Source of the DNA: Dehalococcoidia bacterium
Lineage (GTDB): Bacteria; Chloroflexota; Dehalococcoidia; DSTF01; JACRBR01
Length of the DNA: 64,000 nucleotides
Direction: 5' to 3'
Assembly (NCBI GenBank): GCA_021731085.1
Contig: JAKFYB010000014.1
Coordinates: 1-64,000 of the forward strand
The notes beneath the pieces are model-generated. The model saw only the letters and a list, made by a program, of their open reading frames with translations, had not been told where the DNA came from and did no database searches. The position numbers and the translations under genes were made by a program. Positions 28,922-38,491 of the stretch are shown here, one piece after another; position 1 is the first letter of the stretch; every line of letters begins with the position of its first letter.

Positions 28922-28978
28922 CCGCCCTCGTGGCGCTCTCGATACTCCGAGTGCCCGGGCTTTGTTAGGATCACGCCG

Positions 28979-30529
28979 ATGTCAAACGAACAAAAGCTAG
29001 AACGACTCCTGCAGATGAAGGATCAGGCGCGCCTTGGCGGCGGCCTGAAGCGCATCGAGGCGCAGCACGCGCGCGGCAAGTTGACGGCGCGCGAGCGTAT
29101 CGACGTACTCCTCGACCCGGGCACGTTCGAAGAGCTTGATCAGCTGATGATCCACCGCGCGACCGAGTTCGGAATGGACGAACAGCACTTCCTCGGCGAC
29201 GCCGTGGTTACTGGTTATGGAAAGATTGACGGCCGTGGTGTCTTCGTCTTCTCCCAGGACTTCACCGTCTTCGGCGGCTCGCTGTCGGAAGCGATGGGCG
29301 AGAAGATGTCGAAGGTCATGGACCTGGCGCTGAAGACAGGTGCACCCGTCATCGGCATCAACGACTCGGGTGGAGCGCGGATCCAGGAGGGCGTCGCAAG
29401 CCTTGGAGGGTACGGCGACATCTTCCTTCGCAACGTGATGGCGTCGGGCGTGGTGCCGCAGCTGTCCGTGATCATGGGTCCATGCGCAGGCGGCGCCGTG
29501 TACTCGCCGGCGCTCACCGACTTCATCTTCATGACCAACGGCACATCGCAGATGTTCATCACCGGGCCGGAAGTGATCAAGTCGGTGACCGGCGAGGACG
29601 TGACGCAAGAGGAACTTGGCGGCGCGATTGCGCACGCCACACGTAGCGGCGCCTGCCACTTCGCCATCGACACGGAGGAAGATACGCTGCTGGAAGTGCG
29701 GCGGCTGCTGTCGTTCCTGCCACTGAATAACATGGACAACGCGCCGATCGTCGACGCGGGCGACGACCCGACACGCCGCAGCGAAGACCTGTTGACGATC
29801 GTGCCTGACGACTCATCAAAGAGCTACGACGTTCGCGAAGTGATCAATCGGGTCATCGACAGCGCAGACTTCATGGAAGTGCACGCCGAGTACGCGCAGA
29901 ACATTTGCGTCGGCTTCGGCAGGCTGAACGGCCAGTCGATCGGCATTGTCGCGAACCAGCCGCTGTACCTGGCCGGGGTGCTCGACATCGACTCGTCACG
30001 CAAGGCCGCGCGTTTCGTCCGTTTCTGCGACGCGTTCAACATTCCAATCCTGACGTTTGTCGATGTGCCGGGCTTCTTGCCGGGCGTCGCGCAGGAATAC
30101 GGCGGCATCATCGTCCACGGCGCGAAGCTGGTGTACGCGTACGCTGAGGCGACGGTGCCGAAGGTGACCGTCATCCTGCGGAAAGCGTTCGGTGGCGCGT
30201 ACGACGCGATGGGCTCGAAGCACCTGCGCGCCGACATGAACTTCTCGTGGCCCCAGGGCGAGATCGCCGTCGTCGGCCCGGAGCCGGCTGTGAACATTCT
30301 GTATCGGACGCGGCTGTCGGAGTCGGCGGATCCTGTCACCGAGCGCGCGGAGCTGACAGCGGAGTACGCGGAGCGCTTCGCGAACCCGTATGTCGCAGCG
30401 GCACGGGGATACGTGGACGACGTCATCGACCCACGCGACACGCGGCCGAAGGTCATTCACGCGTTTGAGATGCTGCGGTCGAAGTCGGACAGCACGCCGG
30501 CGAAGAAGCACAGCAACATCCCGCTGTAA
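28979..30529 (+). CDS. Acyl-CoA (propionyl-/acetyl-CoA) carboxylase, carboxyltransferase subunit
   Basis: [84 protein letters not shown]. Confidence 0.96.
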   Translation: MSNEQKLERLLQMKDQARLGGGLKRIEAQHARGKLTARERIDVLLDPGTFEELDQLMIHRATEFGMDEQHFLGDAVVTGYGKIDGRGVFVFSQDFTVFGGSLSEAMGEKMSKVMDLALKTGAPVIGINDSGGARIQEGVASLGGYGDIFLRNVMASGVVPQLSVIMGPCAGGAVYSPALTDFIFMTNGTSQMFITGPEVIKSVTGEDVTQEELGGAIAHATRSGACHFAIDTEEDTLLEVRRLLSFLPLNNMDNAPIVDAGDDPTRRSEDLLTIVPDDSSKSYDVREVINRVIDSADFMEVHAEYAQNICVGFGRLNGQSIGIVANQPLYLAGVLDIDSSRKAARFVRFCDAFNIPILTFVDVPGFLPGVAQEYGGIIVHGAKLVYAYAEATVPKVTVILRKAFGGAYDAMGSKHLRADMNFSWPQGEIAVVGPEPAVNILYRTRLSESADPVTERAELTAEYAERFANPYVAAARGYVDDVIDPRDTRPKVIHAFEMLRSKSDSTPAKKHSNIPL

Positions 30530-30553
30530 TCACCACGAGCGAGCTTCGTCGGG

Positions 30554-31057
30554 TCACTGATCTTCGTGCTCGATCTGTTCGGCGTTTCGCCACGGCGCCC
30601 AGACGATCGCGGCCGCGACGGCTGTGCAGACGAGTACGATCGCGAACGGCGCACCTGCGACCAACGCAAACACCGCAAGCACGATCACAGCACCGAACAA
30701 CGCTCCGGCTTCTATGACGCGACCGCGCCACCTCATCGAGATGCGCTGCCCTTCGGCCGCGAGCCACGCGAGGATCGCCTCGGGTACGCCGTCGGCCATT
30801 GCCACCGCGGGGCGTGCGGAGTTGACGCTCGCTGGCGCGTACGCGGCCGCTGGGCGGTGGGCCGTGACGGCCTGCGGCTCAGGAGCTGGGGCGAGGAGCG
30901 CGTACGCGACGTTCAGGCGCTCGATCTCAAGCTGCGCCTTGTGTTCGTCGTCCTGCGACTGCGCACGGCGCACGAGGCTCCAGTACGACTGCTCGATAGA
31001 GTGAGCGTCGTGTTCGGCATCGAGCCGCAGTGTCTTCAGAGCATCGTCGCGGTTCAT
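30554..31057 (-). CDS. Hypothetical protein with J-domain-like N-terminus and two TM helices
   Basis: DALKTLRLDAEHDAHSIEQSYWSLVRRAQ; C-terminal hydrophobic helices. Confidence 0.65.
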   Translation of the reverse strand: MNRDDALKTLRLDAEHDAHSIEQSYWSLVRRAQSQDDEHKAQLEIERLNVAYALLAPAPEPQAVTAHRPAAAYAPASVNSARPAVAMADGVPEAILAWLAAEGQRISMRWRGRVIEAGALFGAVIVLAVFALVAGAPFAIVLVCTAVAAAIVWAPWRNAEQIEHEDQ

Positions 31058-31134
31058 GGCTCCACTGTTAGTATCGGCTGGGATGGTGAATGCTGCGGCC
31101 CGGATTCGCCATCGGTGCGCTATGATGCCCCCCG

Positions 31135-32115
31135 ATGGCGAGCGAAGAGGCCTCGATGGCCGCCACTGACACAACCAGCCCCTCGGCGGATCAGGTTCGC
31201 CGGTCGGGCGTGCTTCCCCAGCTTCGCTATCTCCTCAAGGCGATGCGCCCGCGGCAGTGGCCCAAAGCCGGCATCGTCTTCCTGGCGTTCATCTTCTCCG
31301 TCGGCCAGGAATATCACATCGACGATCCGGACAGCTGGATTCCGCTCCTGCTGCGGTCGATTGTCGCCTTCGTGTGCTTCTGCATGGTGTCGAGCGCCGA
31401 CTATCTCGTCAACGACATCAGTGACATCGAGTCCGACCGGGTTCACCCGACGAAGCGAAACCGGCCCATTCCGGCAGGATTGTTGCCGGTGTCGACGGCG
31501 TGGGTGGCGTCCGGTGCGCTGTTCGTGGCTGGCAACGCCATTGCATTCGCTCTCGACTGGCGGCTCGGGCTCGTCATCCTGTCATACAGCGTGATGATGA
31601 TTGCGTACACGTACTCTCTGAAGCACATCGTCATCATCGATTTGTTCGTTATCGCCGCCGGATTCGTGATGCGAGCGATGGCGGGCGCCTTCGCGATTGA
31701 TGTGCCGATCTCGCCGTGGTTGTATGTGGTGGCAGCGCTGGGGGCGCTATTCCTGGGGATCAACAAACGGCGGGCCGAGCTGGAACTGCTGGAGTCGGGC
31801 GCGAAGAGCCATCGCAAGATCCTCGACGACTACACGATTCCGATGCTCGACCAGATGAATTCTATTGTGACTGGCGCTCTGCTCATTGCGTATGGGCTCT
31901 ACACGTTTACGGCTGAGGGCCTGCCGACGAACCATTCGATGATGCTGACGATTCCGTTCGTGCTGTACGGGATCTTTCGCTACATGTACTTGGTCAACGT
32001 GAAGAAAGAGGGCGGCGCGCCGGAAGAGGTGCTGCTGAAGGACGTCCCGATCATGCTGACAGCGATCGGGTGGGTGGTCGCGGCAGGCATCATCCTCGGC
32101 GTCGCGCGCGAGTAG
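31135..32115 (+). CDS. UbiA-family prenyltransferase (decaprenyl-phosphate phosphoribosyltransferase-like)
   Basis: MRPRQWPKAGIVFLAFIFS, NDISDIESDRVHPTKRNRPIPAGLL. Confidence 0.9.
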   Translation: MASEEASMAATDTTSPSADQVRRSGVLPQLRYLLKAMRPRQWPKAGIVFLAFIFSVGQEYHIDDPDSWIPLLLRSIVAFVCFCMVSSADYLVNDISDIESDRVHPTKRNRPIPAGLLPVSTAWVASGALFVAGNAIAFALDWRLGLVILSYSVMMIAYTYSLKHIVIIDLFVIAAGFVMRAMAGAFAIDVPISPWLYVVAALGALFLGINKRRAELELLESGAKSHRKILDDYTIPMLDQMNSIVTGALLIAYGLYTFTAEGLPTNHSMMLTIPFVLYGIFRYMYLVNVKKEGGAPEEVLLKDVPIMLTAIGWVVAAGIILGVARE

Positions 32116-32122
32116 GTGCGGC

Positions 32123-32731
32123 ATGGGCAGCGAGGTACAGACCACCCTTCGTATCGGACGCAAGTCATACGCCGGCAAGGCACTGCTTGAGACGACGGAG
32201 CTTCTGTTTCGCGGCGAGATCCGGCTGAAGATCCCGCTCAGGGACGTGTCTTCCGTCGAGGCCGAAGCCGGTGCCCTTAGGGTCACATATCCGGACGGCA
32301 CCGCTACGTTCGAGCTTGGCGAGCAGGCGGCTCGGTGGGCGGACAAGATTCAGAATCCGAAGACGCGCATCGATAAGCTCGGCGTGAAGCCGGAGCATCG
32401 CGTCGTGCTCTTAAACCTCAATGATGCGCAGTTGCTATCGGAGCTTCGAGGGCGCGCTGCTTCCGTCTCAAATGGCAGGCTTGTTAAGGATGCGGATGTC
32501 GTCTTTGTGGGCGCGTCCGCGTTGGACGAGCTTGTGCGACTTCCACAGATCGTGCCGTACATGAAGCGCGACGGTGCAATCTGGACGGTGACGCCGAAGG
32601 GCAAGGACGGGATCAGGGACACGGACATCATGGCTGCGGCGAAGGCTGGCGGGTTGGTCGCAGTGAAGGTCGTGTCGTTCTCAGACACTCACTCGGCGAA
32701 CAAGTTTGTGATCCCCAAGGCTGATCGCTAG
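32123..32731 (+). CDS. DUF3052-like hypothetical protein
   Basis: Continuous ORF; DADVVFVGASALDELVRLPQIVPYMKRDGAIWTVTPKG. Confidence 0.65.
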   Translation: MGSEVQTTLRIGRKSYAGKALLETTELLFRGEIRLKIPLRDVSSVEAEAGALRVTYPDGTATFELGEQAARWADKIQNPKTRIDKLGVKPEHRVVLLNLNDAQLLSELRGRAASVSNGRLVKDADVVFVGASALDELVRLPQIVPYMKRDGAIWTVTPKGKDGIRDTDIMAAAKAGGLVAVKVVSFSDTHSANKFVIPKADR

Positions 32732-32737
32732 CGCATC

Positions 32738-33337
32738 TTACGGCGCGTCTGTGGCTGCCGGCGGTGGCGGCGCCGAAGCGGACGCCGTTGCTGTCGTGGA
32801 GGCCGGCGGGGTGTACGTTGCCGTACTCGCGGGGCGCTTGGCGCGGCGCGGGGCGCTTTCCAGTGGCGTGAGAGCGACGGGTGTGCGCGCTGAAGAGCAG
32901 TAGGGGCAGATCACCCACGTCGAGGCGAGCGCTTTCGAGCATTGCTCGCACGGGGACCGCAGTGACGTGCGGCAGTATGGGCACGAAACGAAGTCATCGT
33001 CGATGCGGCGGCGACATGAGGGGCAGGTTGCCTGCTCTTGTATCTCGTGCAGGAGCGCTTCGGCCTCGAGCTGGCGGTCGTATTGTTCCGCGATGGTCTG
33101 CTTGGGGCGGAGGATCAGGTACACGAGCAGGCCGGGAAGGCTGAATACGAGCACGAGGATGATGGCAATGGTCTGGGAGAAGGCGTCGCGGGTCCGCGAT
33201 GCGATGTCGCGGTAGACCCAGACGATGGCGGCGACCCAGAGGACGAGGACATACGCGACCGCAATGATGACGGCGATTTGCGCGAGCGTTTCCCACATGC
33301 CTTCGAGTCCGACGCCCACGTGGCTGCCCTCCCGCAA
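32738..33337 (-). CDS. Zinc-ribbon membrane protein
   Basis: ATCPSCRRRIDDDFVSCPYCRTSLRSPCEQCSKALASTWVICPYCSS; two TM segments. Confidence 0.75.
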   Translation of the reverse strand: MREGSHVGVGLEGMWETLAQIAVIIAVAYVLVLWVAAIVWVYRDIASRTRDAFSQTIAIILVLVFSLPGLLVYLILRPKQTIAEQYDRQLEAEALLHEIQEQATCPSCRRRIDDDFVSCPYCRTSLRSPCEQCSKALASTWVICPYCSSARTPVALTPLESAPRRAKRPASTATYTPPASTTATASASAPPPPAATDAP

Positions 33338-33410
33338 TCAACGGGCATCATTCCAGCCCGATAAGGCGATTATATACGAGTGGAGCGAGTGCGCAGGATA
33401 AAAGATCAGG

Positions 33411-34358
33411 CTAGTCAATCAGCGCGCTGGCAGTGCCGATTGTCACCTTCGTACCGTCTTCCTTTTCGACCCACACGTCGAGGTGAGCGCGCTGCCGCGA
33501 ACCTTCGGGCGCGACTTCGCGGACGAAGCCGCGGCAGATGAGCTTATCGCTCTGCCAGACGATGTTCACGAGGCGCACGTCCATCTTGCCGCCGGCGAGC
33601 CAGCCCGCGCCGTATCGCTTCGTGAGCATCTCGTTGAGGAAACAGGTGGACATCATGCCCTGGACGACGATGTCCGGAAACCCCCACGCAATCGCCGATT
33701 CCTTGTCATTGTGATAGTTCTTGTTCGGGCCGCTGAACTTCCAGCACATGTCAAGCGAGATCTGCTTCTCGAGGGCGGGGATCGTTTCGAGCGCGGCAGT
33801 GACATCGACCTCGAATTTTTGCTTGCGCTCAGGCTGCTTCTCGCGCTTCTCGTCGATGACGATGCCCTTGTTCTCGGTCTGCTGGAGGAAGCTCTGGTGC
33901 GTGCGTCCACGCGCGACGACGGCGCCTTCGACGTCGTAGTAGAGGACTTCGTTGACGACGTAGTCGCGCCCGCGCTTCGCGAAGCGCTCGGCAATGAATG
34001 AACGGGCGCTGACGGCATCGCCGACCATGATCGGCTTAAAGAGCTCCCACTCCTGGCGCGCATGGAGATTGCCGAAGACGTTCGGGAGGTACCACGACGG
34101 GACGCCGGCCTTCGGGTGGTCGCGGTATTCGTAGCACTCGGAGTGGAGCACGAGCCCGGGCGCGACCGGCCCGCCGAAGGGCGATTCGCCTGTGTAGATC
34201 GCGCTTGTGTCGTCCACGGAGCCGCTGTAGTGCGCGACGAGGTCGGGCGTGATGACCTTGTCGTGGCGGCCGAAGTCGCGGCCGACGAAGATGTTGTCCG
34301 GCTTCGGGGCGCGGGGCGCTTTCTCAGTCGTCGCCGTTGTTGTGTCAGTCATGGTCAT
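33411..34358 (-). CDS. MaoC-like hot-dog fold dehydratase
   Basis: ESPFGGPVAPGLVLHSECY and AWGFPDIVVQGMMSTCFLNEML; start trimmed. Confidence 0.8.
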   Translation of the reverse strand: MTMTDTTTATTEKAPRAPKPDNIFVGRDFGRHDKVITPDLVAHYSGSVDDTSAIYTGESPFGGPVAPGLVLHSECYEYRDHPKAGVPSWYLPNVFGNLHARQEWELFKPIMVGDAVSARSFIAERFAKRGRDYVVNEVLYYDVEGAVVARGRTHQSFLQQTENKGIVIDEKREKQPERKQKFEVDVTAALETIPALEKQISLDMCWKFSGPNKNYHNDKESAIAWGFPDIVVQGMMSTCFLNEMLTKRYGAGWLAGGKMDVRLVNIVWQSDKLICRGFVREVAPEGSRQRAHLDVWVEKEDGTKVTIGTASALID

Positions 34359-34434
34359 CGTGTCCTTCAAGGCGTGATTGGTGCGGGCATTGTCGCGCAG
34401 CAGGGGCCAAAGCTCCAACCTGTAGACTGATCAC

Positions 34435-35532
34435 GTGAGAGAATCCCTTCACGACGTCTCCCTCGTGGAGCTTGAGGCCAGAATCGAGGCGCTGGGGCAC
34501 CCGGCGTACCGCGCGCGGCAGGTGTGGCAGTGGGCGTATCGTCATGCTGCGTCGTCGTACGACGAGATGGCCAATATTCCGGCGAGCCTGCGGGCTCAAC
34601 TCGCAGAGACGCTGCCGTTCACGGACCTGACACCCGTCACGAACCTGACGTCGGACGACGGGCTAACCCGGAAGCGCTTGATCCGCCTACACGACGGCAA
34701 GCTGATCGAATCCGTGCTGATGCTCTACGACCCACGAAGCGACTCACGCGGCCGAGCGACGGTGTGCGTTTCGAGCCAGGCGGGGTGCGCGATGGGCTGC
34801 GTGTTCTGCGCGACGGGACAGGCGGGCTTCGAGCGCAATCTCACGACGGGCGAGATCCTTGCGCAGATCGTCGGGTTCGCGCGGGAGCAGGCTGATACAG
34901 GCGCACAGCCGATCACGAACATCGTGTTCATGGGGATGGGCGAGCCGATGGCGAATTATCGGGCCGTATGGCAGGCAGTCGAGACGCTGACAAACGCCGA
35001 GGGCGCGGACATGGCCGCGCGGCACATCACGATCTCCACCGTGGGCCACATTCCCGGCATCCTCAAGCTCGCGGACGAGTCGCTGCAGGTCGGGCTCGCC
35101 GTGTCATTGCACGCGCCCGACGAAGAATTGCGCGAGCGATTGATCCCGACGGCGCATCGATTCCCGCTTCCCGACATCATCGCCGCGTGCCGCGAGTACA
35201 TCGCGAAGACGAACCGGCGGATCACGTTCGAGTACTGCTTGATGGACGGCGTCAACGATTCGCCCGCGCAGGGCCGCGCGTTGGCCGCGTTGCTCAGCGG
35301 AATCAACTGTCACGTGAATCTCATCCCCGTGAACCCGACACCCAACGACGCGACGCCCGGTGCAGCAATACGACGGCCGGCACGCGCGCGCACACTGGCG
35401 TTCCAGCGAGAACTCGCGAGTAAGGGAATACCCTGCACGGTGCGAGTCGAGAAGGGTGTCGAAATCAGCGCGGCTTGTGGTCAGCTTCGCGGGAAGGCCG
35501 AGCCTTCACTGATTCAGCTGGCTTCGCTGTAA
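34435..35532 (+). CDS. rlmN: 23S rRNA (adenine2503-C2)-methyltransferase
   Basis: CVSSQAGCAMGCVFCATGQAGFERNLTTGEIL radical SAM CxxxCxxC, NIVFMGMGEPMANY, GLAVSLHAP; GTG start. Confidence 0.97.
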   Translation: MRESLHDVSLVELEARIEALGHPAYRARQVWQWAYRHAASSYDEMANIPASLRAQLAETLPFTDLTPVTNLTSDDGLTRKRLIRLHDGKLIESVLMLYDPRSDSRGRATVCVSSQAGCAMGCVFCATGQAGFERNLTTGEILAQIVGFAREQADTGAQPITNIVFMGMGEPMANYRAVWQAVETLTNAEGADMAARHITISTVGHIPGILKLADESLQVGLAVSLHAPDEELRERLIPTAHRFPLPDIIAACREYIAKTNRRITFEYCLMDGVNDSPAQGRALAALLSGINCHVNLIPVNPTPNDATPGAAIRRPARARTLAFQRELASKGIPCTVRVEKGVEISAACGQLRGKAEPSLIQLASL

Positions 35533-35602
35533 CAGTTTCGGCAGACTCAAATGGTGCATTTGTAACGGCCGCGGCTGCGGTGCCGGTCGTTAACGTAGTT
35601 GT

Positions 35603-36568
35603 ATGAAGACGCATCTTCTCGGAACAGCGATCGCAATTTGCGCAGCGAGCATGCTGCTCATGGCGTGCAACTCCAGCGGGCTTTCGGCGAAACCACGCGC
35701 GGAGTTCACGCAACTTGCGTGTCTCGACGTCAACGGCGACGAGCGTGTGAACGCGGACGATGCGATCGACCCATCGCTACTGCCAGACTTCAACGCCGAC
35801 GGTGCTAACGACGGCGACGACGCCTCGTTCGTGAACGGCATCGACATTCAACTGAACGCAGCGGCCAAGGGTGACGCCTGCACGGAAGGCAGCAAGCGCC
35901 TGCCGGAGTATCTCGTCGCGCACGACTTCTTCTCACGGGCCGAGGTGTCGTGCGGGTCCGACGACCGGGCTGTGCTGGTGCTTGGCATCGCCGGAGGTGT
36001 CGGGAACTTACAGGACGACGATGACGCTGCCGGCGTGCGCGACATCGTCGATGCGCTGCTGCGAGCGTATGAGGGCGAGGAGTACGACACGATTGGCATC
36101 GTGGCGGGCTCGGCGTTCTACGGCGCGGAGAACGCGCATACGGCGATGGAAGAGTGGCTCGTCAATGCAGCCACCGTCCACCTCGAGCGGTTCCCCTGCT
36201 TGGAGCTTGTCACCGTGGGATTCAGCCATGGCGGTGTGACTGCGGAGGTGATGGCGACGCGGCTTGAGGCTGCGTATGGCGATCGGATCCTCGCGACGGT
36301 TGTCCTGGATCGCGTCGACGAGTTCTACAACGGCGACCTTGCATCGATGCCGGCCACTTCGCTGCTGATCAACGTGTTCCAAACGAGCGACGGATTCGCC
36401 GGAGACCGGGTCAATGCGCCGAACGTCCTGAACTTCGACGCGTCAGGGGAGTTCGCGCCGCGTGATGGGCATGAGGGTGGGCCGATGGAGCCCGTGCGTC
36501 ATGTGACGCTCGATAACTCCAAGAGCGTGCGCCAGTGGATCGTGAACGTCGTGCTCGCACGTTCGTAG
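35603..36568 (+). CDS. Lipoprotein with dockerin-like EF-hand pair and alpha/beta-hydrolase-like region
   Basis: Lipobox LLMAC; DVNGDERVNADDAID and DFNADGANDGDDASF; VGFSHGGVTAE nucleophile-elbow-like. Confidence 0.75.
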   Translation: MKTHLLGTAIAICAASMLLMACNSSGLSAKPRAEFTQLACLDVNGDERVNADDAIDPSLLPDFNADGANDGDDASFVNGIDIQLNAAAKGDACTEGSKRLPEYLVAHDFFSRAEVSCGSDDRAVLVLGIAGGVGNLQDDDDAAGVRDIVDALLRAYEGEEYDTIGIVAGSAFYGAENAHTAMEEWLVNAATVHLERFPCLELVTVGFSHGGVTAEVMATRLEAAYGDRILATVVLDRVDEFYNGDLASMPATSLLINVFQTSDGFAGDRVNAPNVLNFDASGEFAPRDGHEGGPMEPVRHVTLDNSKSVRQWIVNVVLARS

Positions 36569-36580
36569 CGGCTCGCGTCA

Positions 36581-36991
36581 ATGGCCGCCATCTGTGAGCA
36601 TGAGTGCATGACGGATGCACACGATCTTACTCCCGAACTCATTGCGAACACCAAGCTCCACGGCATTGGTAAGATCGCGCGCCATATGTTCATCTGCGCC
36701 GACCAGACGGAGCCGAAGTGCGCGCCGAAGGAGCAGACGCTCGTAGCTTGGAATTTCCTCAAGAAACGGTTGCAGGAGCTTGGGCTGACGCAGGGTGAAT
36801 CGATCGTGTTTCGCACGAAGGCTAACTGCCTGCGGATATGCGCACAGGGGCCGATCGCTGTCGTCTATCCAGACGGCACGTGGTATCACAGCGCGAACCC
36901 GGATGTTGTCGAGCGGATCATTCAGGAGCACTTGATCGGCGGAAGGCCAGTTGAGGAGTACGTGTTCGCGGTCCATCCGCTTGGCGAGTGA
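36581..36991 (+). CDS. Thioredoxin-like [2Fe-2S] ferredoxin
   Basis: [17 protein letters not shown]...[26 protein letters not shown]. Confidence 0.85.
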   Translation: MAAICEHECMTDAHDLTPELIANTKLHGIGKIARHMFICADQTEPKCAPKEQTLVAWNFLKKRLQELGLTQGESIVFRTKANCLRICAQGPIAVVYPDGTWYHSANPDVVERIIQEHLIGGRPVEEYVFAVHPLGE

Positions 36992-37020
36992 TTGAACACG
37001 TAGTCGGCGCGGGCGAGCAC

Positions 37021-37172
37021 CGCGCGGGCTGAAAATCCCGCGCTACAGGCATGCGGGTCAGGGCCCTTCATGCGCCCGCCGGAGGCGCGGCAGCGCCCCT
37101 ACGCCATCGCTTTTCGCGCTGCCGCACGGTGGCCTGTCTCAAACGAAAACGCGGGCTGAAAGCCCGCGCTCC
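37021..37172 (+). repeat. Cluster of dispersed palindromic repeats upstream of rplY stop
   Basis: cgcgcgggctgaaaatcccgcgctac, gaggcgcggcagcgcccctac, acgcgggctgaaagcccgcgctcc. Confidence 0.75.
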
Positions 37173-37200
37173 GTCATATGTACGCTTGAATCGAGACGCT

Positions 37201-37872
37201 CTACTCGGAGTCGGAGCCTTCGCTTGCGGCGGGGGCTGCTGGCGTCTCGGTGCCAACGGCGGTTTCGCCTTCTGCGCCCTCTGCAGCGGTGGCCTCGCCT
37301 TCGACGGCGAGACGTGGCGACGCGACACGCGCGACGACGACGTCTTCGTCGGTGTTCACGGTCACCTTGCTCGTGTCGATCTTGAGGTCGCGGACGTGCA
37401 GCGCCTGTTCGAGTTGAGCGAGTGCAGTGACGTCGGCTTCGACCTGCGACGGGAGGTCGCCGGGGAGAGCCGATACTTCGATCGTCTCAACCATCTGGAG
37501 CAGGACGCCGCCATACGTTTCGACCGCGTCTGAAGTGCCGACGAGGACGATCTGCACTTGGGCTGTCATCTTCTCGGTCATGGAGACCTGGAAGAAGTCG
37601 ATGTGGAGGAGTTGGCTGTTGACGGGATTGCGCGAGACATCGCGGAAGACGACAGTGCGCGGCGCGCTCTCGCCTTCTACCGTCATGTTGAAGATCTGGT
37701 TTCGAGATGAGTGGCGCATCAGGTGCGTCAGCTCCATCGTGTCGACCTGGACGGCCGTCGACTCGATCTTGTGTCCGTAGATGTTCGCCGGCGTGATGCC
37801 CGCGCGCCGCAGCTTGGCGACGTTCTTGCCGACCACGGTGCGCGGCGCGACCTTTAGTTCGTTGTTTGCCAT
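37201..37872 (-). CDS. rplY: 50S ribosomal protein L25 (CTC family)
   Basis: LRRAGITPANIYG, FRDVSRNPVNSQLLHIDFFQV; acidic C-terminal tail. Confidence 0.93.
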   Translation of the reverse strand: MANNELKVAPRTVVGKNVAKLRRAGITPANIYGHKIESTAVQVDTMELTHLMRHSSRNQIFNMTVEGESAPRTVVFRDVSRNPVNSQLLHIDFFQVSMTEKMTAQVQIVLVGTSDAVETYGGVLLQMVETIEVSALPGDLPSQVEADVTALAQLEQALHVRDLKIDTSKVTVNTDEDVVVARVASPRLAVEGEATAAEGAEGETAVGTETPAAPAASEGSDSE

Positions 37873-37879
37873 GATGCTC

Positions 37880-38284
37880 CTACCCCAGCACGCGGCGGAT
37901 TCGCCGGATGATCCAGATTCCCAACACTCCGCCCAGGGCCAGCGCAAAGGCTGACTGTGGCGTGAATACTGCTGTAACGTCACCTTCGACCCGCCGCGCG
38001 AACAGCAGGAATGTCGAGGATGACCTCTGCACTACGTTGTCGGCTATCACTATTCCGGCGGCGCAGTCGTTCATGTTCACGTCTGCTGCGCGCATCGAGA
38101 ACACGGCGCTGCTGTCCAGGTCCATCGTCTCGCCGCGGACATCCCGGGCTGCGGCCCCGCGCATCTCGACGCGCTCGGCGTCGATCGACTGGACCGCAGA
38201 GTGGTCGACGCCGACATTGTCGCCGGAGACGGCCGAGATGATACTTCCCGAATCTCGGGTCACAGCGGCAAACCTCCTGGACAT
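37880..38284 (-). CDS. Tail-anchored protein with six 15-residue repeats (predicted beta-solenoid)
   Basis: Repeats at 37982-38251; C-terminal FALALGGVLGIWIIRRIRRVLG; TTGACG-N17-TACGAT promoter just upstream. Confidence 0.8.
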   Translation of the reverse strand: MSRRFAAVTRDSGSIISAVSGDNVGVDHSAVQSIDAERVEMRGAAARDVRGETMDLDSSAVFSMRAADVNMNDCAAGIVIADNVVQRSSSTFLLFARRVEGDVTAVFTPQSAFALALGGVLGIWIIRRIRRVLG

Positions 38285-38303
38285 GTGGGAAAGCCGACGT
38301 GGA

Positions 38304-38332
38304 ATCGTATCTGAGGCTCGAAAGGCCGTCAA
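38304..38332 (-). promoter_or_regulatory. Sigma70-like promoter for solenoid gene-rplY
   Basis: Minus strand TTGACG (38327-38332), 17-nt spacer, TACGAT (38304-38309). Confidence 0.6.
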
Positions 38333-38491
38333 ATCTGTGCCGCGTTTCCGATTCACCGTAGAGGTCGCGGAGGGACGCGGAGTTCAACTTGGTTAGCACC
38401 AGCCTCACAAGCAACGCCGGTAGTTTCGTTCTCGACCGACGATTCGGCGGGGCTGAAGCCCCGCTGGTACAGGCCTTCCTGCTGAGTTTCG

